This document shows, in pieces, positions 8,358 to 16,600 of a stretch of 64,000 nt of DNA. The translations under genes and the position numbers were made by a program. Each line of letters starts with the position of its first letter. Position 1 is the first letter of the stretch. Source of the stretch: Amycolatopsis jiangsuensis. Its GTDB lineage: Bacteria; Actinomycetota; Actinomycetes; Mycobacteriales; Pseudonocardiaceae. The DNA lies in NCBI RefSeq assembly GCF_014204865.1, contig NZ_JACHMG010000001.1, positions 1,426,001 through 1,490,000 on the forward strand, given 5' to 3'. The notes beneath the pieces were generated by a model. The model did not search any database and was not told where the DNA came from. It saw only the letters and a program-made list of their open reading frames with translations.

Positions 8358-9493
8358 CCCGCCACCTCCCGGTAGGCATCGTCTGCGATGGTCAGCTCCT
8401 GGATCTGGGTGCTGCCCTCGATGATTTCCATGACCTTCGCGTCGCGGTACAGCCGCGCGACCGGGTAGTCCGGGCCGCAGCCGTTGGCGCCGTGGATCTG
8501 CACCGCGTCCGACGCCGTTCTCGCGGCCGCGGTGGACGCGAAGTACTTGGCCACCCAGGTGGCCATGATCGTCGCCGGGTCGCCGGCGTCCTTGAGCCGC
8601 CCGGCCTTCTCGCACAGCAGCCGCCCGGCGTCGCGCGCGGTCACCATGTCGCTGATCTTCGCCCGGATCTGCGGCAGGTCACGCAGCAGCCCGCCACCGG
8701 CCGACCGCTGCGAGGTGTAGGCCGCCGACGCCGCGAGCGCGGCGCGGACGATCCCGACCGAACCGCAGGCCACGCTGTAGCGGCCGAGGTCGAGCGCGCC
8801 GGTCATCACCGTGCCCGCCGCCCAGCCCGGCGGGCCGACCAGCGCGCCCGGGCCGAGCCGGACGTCGTCGAACTCGATGGTGGCCAGCATGCTGGCCGTC
8901 GTGCCCAGCATGTGCCGCACCGGCGTGACGCGGACGCCGGGGTGATCGGCGGGCACCAGGAACGCGCTCATCCCGGTGGCCGTGTCGGCGAACACCAGCA
9001 GCAGCCCGGCCCGCTGCCCGCCGGTGATCCACTTCTTGCGGCCGGTGAGCGTCCAGCTGCCGTGGTCGGCGACCGCGACGGTACCGGCCGCGGTGGCGTC
9101 GCTGCCGCTGAAGTCGGGATCTGTCAGGCAGAAAGCGCCGAGGGTCTCCCCGGTCGCCAGGGCCGGCAGCCACCGCTCGCGCTGCTCGTCGTCGCCCCAG
9201 CGGTGCACGGTGGCGGTGACCATGGTGTGCACGGTCAGCAGGCTGCGCAGTGACGAACAGCCGCGGCCGACCTCCTCGTGCACCCGGCCGAGGGTGACCA
9301 TGTCCATCCCCGCGCCGCCGGACTCGACCGGCAGGAACGGCGCCCACAGCCCGAGTTCGCCGACCCGCGCCCGGACGTCGCCGGGGATTTCTTCGGCCCG
9401 CTCCCACGCGTTCGCGTGCGGCGCGACCTCTCCGTCGACGAAGCGCCCCAGCACCACGAGTTCGGGGGCTTCCGGTCGTGTCCTCACCGTCAC
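8354..9493 (-). CDS. FkbI-like acyl-ACP dehydrogenase (flavoenzyme)
   Basis: Protein of 379 aa of the acyl-CoA dehydrogenase family. Flavin- and substrate-contact motifs are visible: GAFCLTDPDFSGSDATA, GRKKWITGG, and the C-terminal AVQIHGANGCGPDYPVARLY with MEIIEGSTQIQ. In the FkbH-K pathway this enzyme oxidises an ACP-bound intermediate on the way from glyceryl-ACP to hydroxymalonyl-ACP. The start is the GTG at 9493, which has GGAGG about 6 nt upstream; another GTG at 9487 is less well placed. It lies 14 bp after the free ACP gene. Confidence 0.93.
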   Translation of the reverse strand: MTVRTRPEAPELVVLGRFVDGEVAPHANAWERAEEIPGDVRARVGELGLWAPFLPVESGGAGMDMVTLGRVHEEVGRGCSSLRSLLTVHTMVTATVHRWGDDEQRERWLPALATGETLGAFCLTDPDFSGSDATAAGTVAVADHGSWTLTGRKKWITGGQRAGLLLVFADTATGMSAFLVPADHPGVRVTPVRHMLGTTASMLATIEFDDVRLGPGALVGPPGWAAGTVMTGALDLGRYSVACGSVGIVRAALAASAAYTSQRSAGGGLLRDLPQIRAKISDMVTARDAGRLLCEKAGRLKDAGDPATIMATWVAKYFASTAAARTASDAVQIHGANGCGPDYPVARLYRDAKVMEIIEGSTQIQELTIADDAYREVAG

Positions 9494-9507
9494 CTGTCCT
9501 CCCCGGT

Positions 9508-9759
9508 TCAGTGCGCGGCGGCGGCGACCCGCCGCTGCACCAGGTCGGCCATCCGCTCGACGGTGCGGAAGTTGTCCAGCTTCAGCTCCTCGTTGGGGAT
9601 CCGCGTGCCGAACGCCTTCTCGATGAACATGACCAGCTCCATCGCGAACAGCGAGTTGACGAAGCCCAGTGCGAAGATGTCCTGCTCGTCGGTGAACGAC
9701 AGGCCGGGGAACTTCGCCCCGATGAAGGTGCGGATCTCGCCGCGGATGTCCTGCGACAT
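9508..9759 (-). CDS. FkbJ-like free acyl carrier protein
   Basis: Protein of 83 aa. The phosphopantetheine site is LGFVNSLFAMELVMFIEKAF (Ser about residue 36); the neighbouring sequence differs clearly from the [11 protein letters not shown] of the PKS-embedded ACPs, as expected for a dedicated extender-unit carrier. It carries the three-carbon unit through FkbH-, FkbK- and FkbI-like steps and presents the finished unit to an AT domain. It lies between the dehydrogenase genes of the same set. Confidence 0.93.
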   Translation of the reverse strand: MSQDIRGEIRTFIGAKFPGLSFTDEQDIFALGFVNSLFAMELVMFIEKAFGTRIPNEELKLDNFRTVERMADLVQRRVAAAAH

Positions 9760-9803
9760 GGGATAAACCTCTCTCGGTTGCGGAAGGGACGGGCGGTGCG
9801 GTC

Positions 9804-10661
9804 TCAGCCCGCGCCCGCCGCGCTGTAGCTGTAGAAGCCCCGGCCGCTCTTGCGGCCGTGCAGCCCGGCCGCGGTCATCTGCTTGAGCAGCGGGCAGGGG
9901 CGGTACTTGCTGTCGTTGAACTCGTCGTGGAGCACCTCGACGCTGTAGAGGATCGTGTCGACGCCGATGAGGTCCGCGGTCTCCAGCGGGCCCATCGGGT
10001 GCCCGAAGCAGCTGCGGAACACCTCGTCGACGGTGGCGGCGTCGGCGACTCCTTCGTGCACCAGGAAAGCCGCCTCGTTGACGGTGAGCATCAGCACGCG
10101 GTTGGAGACGAACCCGGAGGCGTCGTTGACCGGGATCGGCTTCTTGCCCATCGACACCAGCAGCTCCCGCACGAGGTCCTTGGTGGACTCGCTGGTGTGG
10201 TAGCCGGGGATGAACTCGCAGGCCGGCTTCATCGGCACCGGGTTCATGAAGTGCACGCCCATCACCTTGTCCGGCCGCGCGGTCAGGCCGGCGAGCCTGG
10301 TGATCGGGATGGCCGAGGTGTTGGCCACGAACACGGTGCCTTCCTTGCAGGCCTCGTCGAGCTTCGGGTAAAGCCGCGCCTTGAGGTCCCAGCTCTCGGT
10401 GATGTTCTCGATCACGACCCCGGCTTCGGCGAGCAGCTCCAGCTCGGTGCCGGTGGTGATCCGGGCGAGCACGGCCTCCGCGTCGAGGTCCGGGCCGCCG
10501 AGCATCCGGCTCATCCGGCACTCGAGCTCGATCCGGTCCCTGGCGTCGGCCAGCGTGCCCGGGTCGACGTCCACGAGCACGACGTCGTGCCCGCTGGTGG
10601 CGAGGTTCTGCGCGACCCCGGTGCCCATCACACCGGCGCCGACGACTCCGACGAGGCTCAT
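9804..10661 (-). CDS. FkbK-like 3-hydroxyacyl-ACP dehydrogenase
   Basis: Protein of 285 aa of the 3-hydroxyacyl-CoA dehydrogenase family. It has the NAD-binding VGAGVMGTGVAQNLATSGHD, the catalytic region VMGVHFMNPVPM, and the C-terminal NDASGFVSNRVLM. In the FkbH-K pathway it oxidises the hydroxyl of glyceryl-ACP. Its start codon overlaps the stop of PKS protein F by 4 bp (ATGA at 10661-10658), tying extender supply directly to PKS translation. A 44-bp gap separates it from the ACP gene. Confidence 0.93.
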   Translation of the reverse strand: MSLVGVVGAGVMGTGVAQNLATSGHDVVLVDVDPGTLADARDRIELECRMSRMLGGPDLDAEAVLARITTGTELELLAEAGVVIENITESWDLKARLYPKLDEACKEGTVFVANTSAIPITRLAGLTARPDKVMGVHFMNPVPMKPACEFIPGYHTSESTKDLVRELLVSMGKKPIPVNDASGFVSNRVLMLTVNEAAFLVHEGVADAATVDEVFRSCFGHPMGPLETADLIGVDTILYSVEVLHDEFNDSKYRPCPLLKQMTAAGLHGRKSGRGFYSYSAAGAG

Positions 10662-13615
10662 CGTTGCTCCTTCACTGCGTTGCTCGTGGTCAGGTCCAGC
10701 ACTCCGTCGAGCCGTCCGTACGCGGCCCGCACCGCCTCGGCCCCGCCGGCGTGCTCGTCGGCGAACACGACGGTCACGCCCAGTTCGGCGCCGAGCCGGG
10801 TCGCCAGGTCGCGGGCGGTGCGGTCCAGCTCGCCTTCGACCAGGTGGACCGGCCGCGCGGACACCGCGTCCGCGGCCCGGGCACCGAGGGCGACCTCGGC
10901 CGCCGACCGGGTGGTGGTCGGCTCGATCCAGTACCGCTCGCGCTGGAACGCGTAGCCGGGCAGCGTGGTCTTTCGCGGGTCCCGGCCGGCGTGGTAGCCG
11001 CGCCAGCCGATGTCCACCCCGGACAGCCACGCCCGCCCGAGTGCCTCCGCCAGCACCGCGGTGTCCGGGCGGGGGTCGGCCTCGCCCGGCATCGTCGGCA
11101 CCAGCAGCGGCCAGGACGTCTGCGGGAAGTCCGGGTGACCGCGGAACATGGCACCGAGCGACTGCCCGGCACCCAGCTCCAGCCATACGTTTCCAGGTGC
11201 GGCACTGGCCAGATGCTCGATCATGGCGGCGAACCGGACCGGGCGGCACATGTGCTCGGCCCAGTACCCCGGGTCCTTGAGCTGCTTCGCGGTGATCGGT
11301 GCTCCGGTGACGTTGGAGAGGTACGGGACTTCGGGCTCCCGCGGAGTGACGTGTTCGCGGACCCAGGCGGTCAGCTCGGCGGCCGCGGGCCGCAGGGCGC
11401 GCGAATGGAACGCGTGCGTGGTCCGCAGCAGCCGGGCGGGAACCCCGTGTTCGGCGAGCGCCGCGGTGAGCTTCTCGACGCCGTCGGTGGGGCCGGAGAC
11501 CACGATCATCCGCGGACCGTTGACTGCGGCGACGTCGACGCCGTACGCCGTCACGTCGCCGACCAGCTTCGCCAGTTCGCCGGGGCCGAGCGGGACCGCG
11601 CACATCGCGCCGGGCGGCAGCTGTTCGATGAGCTTGGCGCGGAACGCGACCAGCGCGGTCGCCTCTTCGAGCGTCAGTGCGCCCGCGAGCGTCGCCGCGG
11701 CGAACTCGCCGACGCTGTAGCCGGCGAGGACGGCCGGCTCGACGCCCCAGGCACGCAGCAGACGGCCCAGGGCGTAGCCGAGGGTGAACACCGCGGGCTG
11801 GGTGGCGGTGGGCCCCGCCTCTTCGGTGTCGGTGGCGCGGCCGAGCAGCCGGGCCAGATCACCTCCGTCGTCACCGCGGGCGCCGCGCAGGCTTTCCGTG
11901 GGATCGGTGCCGAGGTGCTCCCGGAACAGCGCGGCGCACTCGTCGACGGCGGCCTTGAACTCCGGCTCACTGTCGTAGAGGCCGCCGGCCATGCCGCGGT
12001 ACTGCTCCCCCACGCCGGCGAGCAGGAAACCCACCTGCCGCGGGCAGGAGTCGGCCTCGGCGAGGATCCGCGTGTCGGAGGCGAACGCCTCGGCCGCGTC
12101 CTCCGGTGACGACACCACGGTCATCCGCCGGTGTTCGAACGCCTTCCGCCCGGCCTGCAGCGTGTAGGAGACATCCGCGAGGTCGGTCCACTCCGGACAT
12201 GCGGCGGCGAGGCGTCCGGTGGCGGCGTCGGCCGCCTCGGCCGTGCGCGCGGACCAGATCAGCACATGGTGCGGCCGGGCGGCCGGGCGCGCCGGGGCGT
12301 CTTCGGGGGCCTCTTCGAGGACGACGTGGGCGTCGGTGCCGCCGAAGCCGTTCGCGCTGACCCCGGCAAGGCGCGGCCGGTCACCGCGTGGCCAGTCCGC
12401 CAGATCCCGCTGCACGACCAGCTTGTCGCCGCTCTGGGCGAACTGCGGGTTGGGCGTGGAGAAGTTCACCGCGGGCGGCAGCTTCTCGTGGTGCAGCGCG
12501 AGGGCGGCCTTGATGAACCGGGCGATCCCGCCGGCCTGGTTGATGTGCCCGAGGTTCGCGTCGATCGACCCGAGCGTGACGCGCTCGACCTCGTCGACGT
12601 CGAAGATCTTCTGCAGCGCGCAGATCTCCGCGACGTCACCGAATGGAGTGCCCAAAGTGGACACCTCGACGTGGTCGATCTCGGCGGGTTCGACGTCGGC
12701 GGCGGCCATCGCCTCGGCGACGACCGCCGCCTGGCCGGGTACGCCGGGCAGGTTGAATCCCTGGCGCGCACGATTGCCCTCGTGGTGGATGGCCCAGCCG
12801 CGGATCACCGCGTAGACCCGGTCGCCGTCGGCCTGCGCGTCCTCCAGCCGCCGCAGGACGACGACGCCGAGCCCGTTGCCGGGGACCTTGCCGTCGGCTT
12901 CGGCGTCGAGGATGCGGTTGACGCCGTCCGGGGCGAACCGGCTGCCCTCGCGGTAGAGGTAGCCGGGTTCCTGCGGCACCACGACGGACACCGCGCCCGC
13001 CACGACCAGGTCGGATTCGCCGGTGAGCAGGCTGGAACAGCCCTGGGCGACCACGGACAGACCGGTGGAGCTGCAGCTCTGCACGCTCACCGAGGGCCCG
13101 GTCAGGTCGAGGGCGAACGACAGCCGGGAGGCCAGCAGGTCCTTCTCGTTCTGCAGGATCAGCTGGTCCGGGCCGACCGTCAGCGCGGTCACGTCGTTCT
13201 GCAGCAGATTGGACATCAGGTACGTGCTGGGTGCGCCGCCGGCGAACACTCCGGCCAGCCCCTCGAGGGCGTCCGGATCGGTCCCGGCGTCCTCCAGCGC
13301 GTGCCAGGCGCACTCGAGGAACAGCCGGTGCTGCGGGTCGAGCAGTTCGGCGTCGGCACGGGAATAGCCGAAGAAGTCGGCGTCGAAGCGGTCGACGTCC
13401 GGCAGCATTCCGGCCGCGGCGACGAAGGCCGGATCGTCGGCGGTTTCGGCCGGCACGCCGGCCGCGAGCAGTTCGTCGCGGGTCATCCGGGTGATGCCGT
13501 CGCGTCCGGCGCACAGATCGGCCCAGAACGTGCCGAGGTCGGGCGCGCCGGGGAAGTTCCCGGCCATGCCGACGATCGCGATGTCGTTGCCGGTGTCCCG
13601 GGGTTGCGTGGTCAT
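10658..13615 (-). CDS. PKS protein F: KS-AT protein with degenerate KS and intact AT, no carrier
   Basis: Protein of 985 aa. The KS (about residues 10-440) keeps a cysteine in SVSVQSCSSTGLSVV, but the HGTGT histidine is lost (HVEVSTLGTPFGDVAE) and the lysine of KSNxGH is replaced (GSIDANLGHINQ). This pattern fits a non-elongating KS. The AT (about residues 535-860) has an altered GQGAQ loop (LLAGVGEQYRGM) but an intact nucleophile GYSVGEF and the malonyl-type THAFHS. No ACP follows. The last roughly 65 residues (TVVFADEHAGGAEAV, then YGRLDGVLDL) look like a fragment of a KR structural subdomain that stops early. It starts 8 bp after gene E with GGAAGGTGA as ribosome site. It probably works together with the terminal module of E, which has an active-looking KS but a dead AT. 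Domain assignment is sure; the partnership is inference. Confidence 0.88.
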   Translation of the reverse strand: MTTQPRDTGNDIAIVGMAGNFPGAPDLGTFWADLCAGRDGITRMTRDELLAAGVPAETADDPAFVAAAGMLPDVDRFDADFFGYSRADAELLDPQHRLFLECAWHALEDAGTDPDALEGLAGVFAGGAPSTYLMSNLLQNDVTALTVGPDQLILQNEKDLLASRLSFALDLTGPSVSVQSCSSTGLSVVAQGCSSLLTGESDLVVAGAVSVVVPQEPGYLYREGSRFAPDGVNRILDAEADGKVPGNGLGVVVLRRLEDAQADGDRVYAVIRGWAIHHEGNRARQGFNLPGVPGQAAVVAEAMAAADVEPAEIDHVEVSTLGTPFGDVAEICALQKIFDVDEVERVTLGSIDANLGHINQAGGIARFIKAALALHHEKLPPAVNFSTPNPQFAQSGDKLVVQRDLADWPRGDRPRLAGVSANGFGGTDAHVVLEEAPEDAPARPAARPHHVLIWSARTAEAADAATGRLAAACPEWTDLADVSYTLQAGRKAFEHRRMTVVSSPEDAAEAFASDTRILAEADSCPRQVGFLLAGVGEQYRGMAGGLYDSEPEFKAAVDECAALFREHLGTDPTESLRGARGDDGGDLARLLGRATDTEEAGPTATQPAVFTLGYALGRLLRAWGVEPAVLAGYSVGEFAAATLAGALTLEEATALVAFRAKLIEQLPPGAMCAVPLGPGELAKLVGDVTAYGVDVAAVNGPRMIVVSGPTDGVEKLTAALAEHGVPARLLRTTHAFHSRALRPAAAELTAWVREHVTPREPEVPYLSNVTGAPITAKQLKDPGYWAEHMCRPVRFAAMIEHLASAAPGNVWLELGAGQSLGAMFRGHPDFPQTSWPLLVPTMPGEADPRPDTAVLAEALGRAWLSGVDIGWRGYHAGRDPRKTTLPGYAFQRERYWIEPTTTRSAAEVALGARAADAVSARPVHLVEGELDRTARDLATRLGAELGVTVVFADEHAGGAEAVRAAYGRLDGVLDLTTSNAVKEQR

Positions 13616-13623
13616 GGGGTGGT

Positions 13624-16600
13624 TCACCTTCCGGTCCGGCTCGGGCGTTTGCGGAGGTTCGCGGCGCGCGCACGGCGGCGCTCGCCGCGTCCGGCGACGT
13701 CTTCGGCGACCCCGGCGGGCTCCGCGGGCTCGGCGGGAGCGTCCGGTTCGCCGAGCAGCGTGACGAGCCCGGCGATGGTCGGCTTCTCGAACAGGCTGGC
13801 CGGCGCGAGCTCGACGCCGAACTCCTTGGCCACCCGGCCGATCAGCACCAGACCGATCAGCGACGTGCCACCGAGGTCGAAGAACGGGTCGTGCACACCG
13901 ACCTCCTCCAGGCCGAGGCAGTCGCACCAGACGGCGGCGACGCGCTCCTCGGCCGGAGTGCGCGGGGCGACGAAGGCGGTGCGCAGGTCGGGCCGCGGAT
14001 AGCGCTCGCCGCTCGGGACAGCGGCGTCGGCACCGCCGACGAGGGCGTCGACCGAGCCCATCCGGGCCAGCGCGGCGAGTACGTCGGTCAGCGGCAGCGG
14101 CAGTACCGTCACCTGCGGCTCGGCCGAGGCGACGATCCGCGAGAGCAGTTCGGTGCCTTCTTCGGCGCCGATGCCGAACTCGTCGCGGAACGTGCGGGAA
14201 CCCTCCTGCAGCTCGGCCGAGCCGGACAGCCCGGACGACGTCCACGCGTCCAGCTGCCACGGGCCCCACGCCACCGACACGACCCGCTCGGCGGCCTTGC
14301 CCGCGGCGGCTTCGACGGCCGCGAAGCCGTCGAGGAAGGCGTTGGCCGCGGAGTAGTCGACCTCGCCGACGCCGACGGTCAGGGTGACCGTCGAGGAGTA
14401 CAGCACCAGCAGCTCGACCGGGTCGACGCGCAGTGCCTCGGCCAGCGCGACGGTCCCGTCGATCTTCGGGGCGAGCACCGCCGCCGCCTGTTCGCGGGTC
14501 TTGTTCTGCAGCAACCCTCCCCCGGCGATCCCGGCGGCGTGCACGACACCGTCCAGGCCGCCGAAGTAGCCGCGCACCTCGGCCAGCAGCGCGGCGGCCT
14601 CGCCGGGGACACTGACGTCGGCCCGCAGCGTCAGCACGTCGGCGCCGAGAGCCCGCAGGTCGCGCACGGCCAGCAGGATCGAACTGGTGCGGTCGTCGAC
14701 GCCGTGCCCGCGGATCCAGTCGTCCCAGGTGTCCTCGGGCGGCAGCGCGGAGCGGCCGGCGAGGGCGAGGTTGACCCCGAGCGGGGCGAGCCGCCGGGCC
14801 AGCGCGAGACCGAGCACGCCGAGGCCACCGGTGATCAGGTAGGTGCCGCCGGGCTTCCAGGCCTGCGCGTCGTCAGCCTCGGGCAGCTCGACGACGTCGA
14901 ACCCCCGCAGCCAGCGACGGCCCCGGCGCCAGGCGGCGACCTCGACACCGTCGACAGTGTTCCCGGCGTCCGCAACGTCCGCTGTGTCCACTGTGGACGC
15001 CGCCAGCAGGTCGGTCTCGTGCAGCGCCTGCGCGGCGAGGTCGCCGTTCTCGGCGAAGTCCGCGTACCGGGCGCGGACCAGGGGGTACTCGGCGGCGATC
15101 GCGTCGGTGGCCGCGGCGAGGGTCGGGGCCAGCGGGTCGGTGGCGTCGCCGCCGAGGACGTCGAACCCGCCTCGGCCGAGGGTGAGCAGCTCGATCCGCC
15201 GGCCGGCCGCCTCGGCGCCGATCGCCTGGCCCAGCCACATCAGGCTGTAGAAGCCGGATTCGCGGTCGCTGCCGGCCAGACCGTGGGCGTGCACGATCCG
15301 CAGCGGCCCGGCGCCGCCGGCCGCGGCGAGCACCCGGCGGTAGCCGTCCACATCGGACGGTTCGATCGCGGCGGCGGTCACGGAGTGCCCGGCGGCCTCT
15401 GCCGCCGCCGTGAAGGCGTCGGCGAACGCGCCCGGGGCGGCGAACAGGACCAGCTCACCCGGTGCGGCCGGGACGCGCCGGGCGGTGTCTCGTCGCCACG
15501 TCGGTGTGTGCGCGACCAGCCCGGCACGCACTGGGGTTTCCGAGACCTCAGAGGCGGCGGTGCCCGCGTTCATCTGGCTCATGGACCAGCCGCTGCCGCG
15601 CGAGGCGACCTCGGGCCAGTAGCGGGTGCGCTGGAACCGGTAGGCCGGCAGGCGGACGAACTTCCGATCCTCGCCGACCCAGGTGATCGGGACTCCCTGC
15701 TCCCACAGTGCGCCGAGGGCGGCCAGCCAGGCGCGGCGTCCGGCGCCGGCCACCGGCTGCAGGGAGACGACCGGCGTCTGCGGGAGGTAGCGGCCGGCGG
15801 CCTCGGCACCGGCGTCACCGAGCCCGGCTTCGACGAGGACCTCGGCGTAGCGCGCGAGGGCCAGCAGGCCGTCCTCGAAGCGGTCGTCCGAGATGCGCCA
15901 GTGGGCCGGGTCGGCGGCTTCGGCCGCGGTGAGCAGCTCACCGGTGCGTGGGGACAGCACCGGGATCACCGGGGCCTGGGCGGCGGGCACCGGGCCGCCC
16001 AGTGCCAGTTCGAGACCATCGGCGAGCCCGAAGAGCCCGCCCGCGACCGCCGCGGCGTACTCGCCGGTCCCGCGTCCGAGGATGACCGCGGGCTCCAGGC
16101 CCCACGCGGCGACCAGCCGGGTGAAGGCGTATTCGACGGCGAATCCGACGGCCCGCTCGTCGGCTTCGGCGGGGTTGCCGAGCAGGTCGGCCCGGTCCGC
16201 CAGCAGTGCCGCGCACTCGTCGATCCCGGCACGGAACGCCGGTTCCGTCCGATACAGCTCGTCCGCCGAGCCCGCCCATCCGCCGCACGTGCCGGGCAGC
16301 AGCAGACCGAAGCGCCGCCGGTCGGTCACGACCGCACCACCGGTCACTTCGCGCAGCGAGCCGATCGCGTCGGCGTGGTCGCGGACCAGCACCGCCTTCC
16401 GCAGCGGCAGGGCGTCGCGCCCGGCCTGTGTCGTGAAGGCGACGTCGGCGAGTTCGGCGTCGGGGTGCGCGCAGAGGTGCTCGGCCAGCGCCTCGGCGTT
16501 GGCGCGCAGCCCGGCTTCGCCCTGGCCCGACACCGTGAGCAGCTGCCACTCGTGCCCGGGCACCGGCGCCGGAACGGGCGCGGCCGCGTCGAGGACGAAG

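Noticed and set aside
10658..14269. Protein F starting upstream at 14269
   Set aside because: The upstream part overlaps gene E in another frame and is low-complexity Arg/Ala/Gly; the conserved KS begins just after the ATG at 13615, which has a ribosome site.
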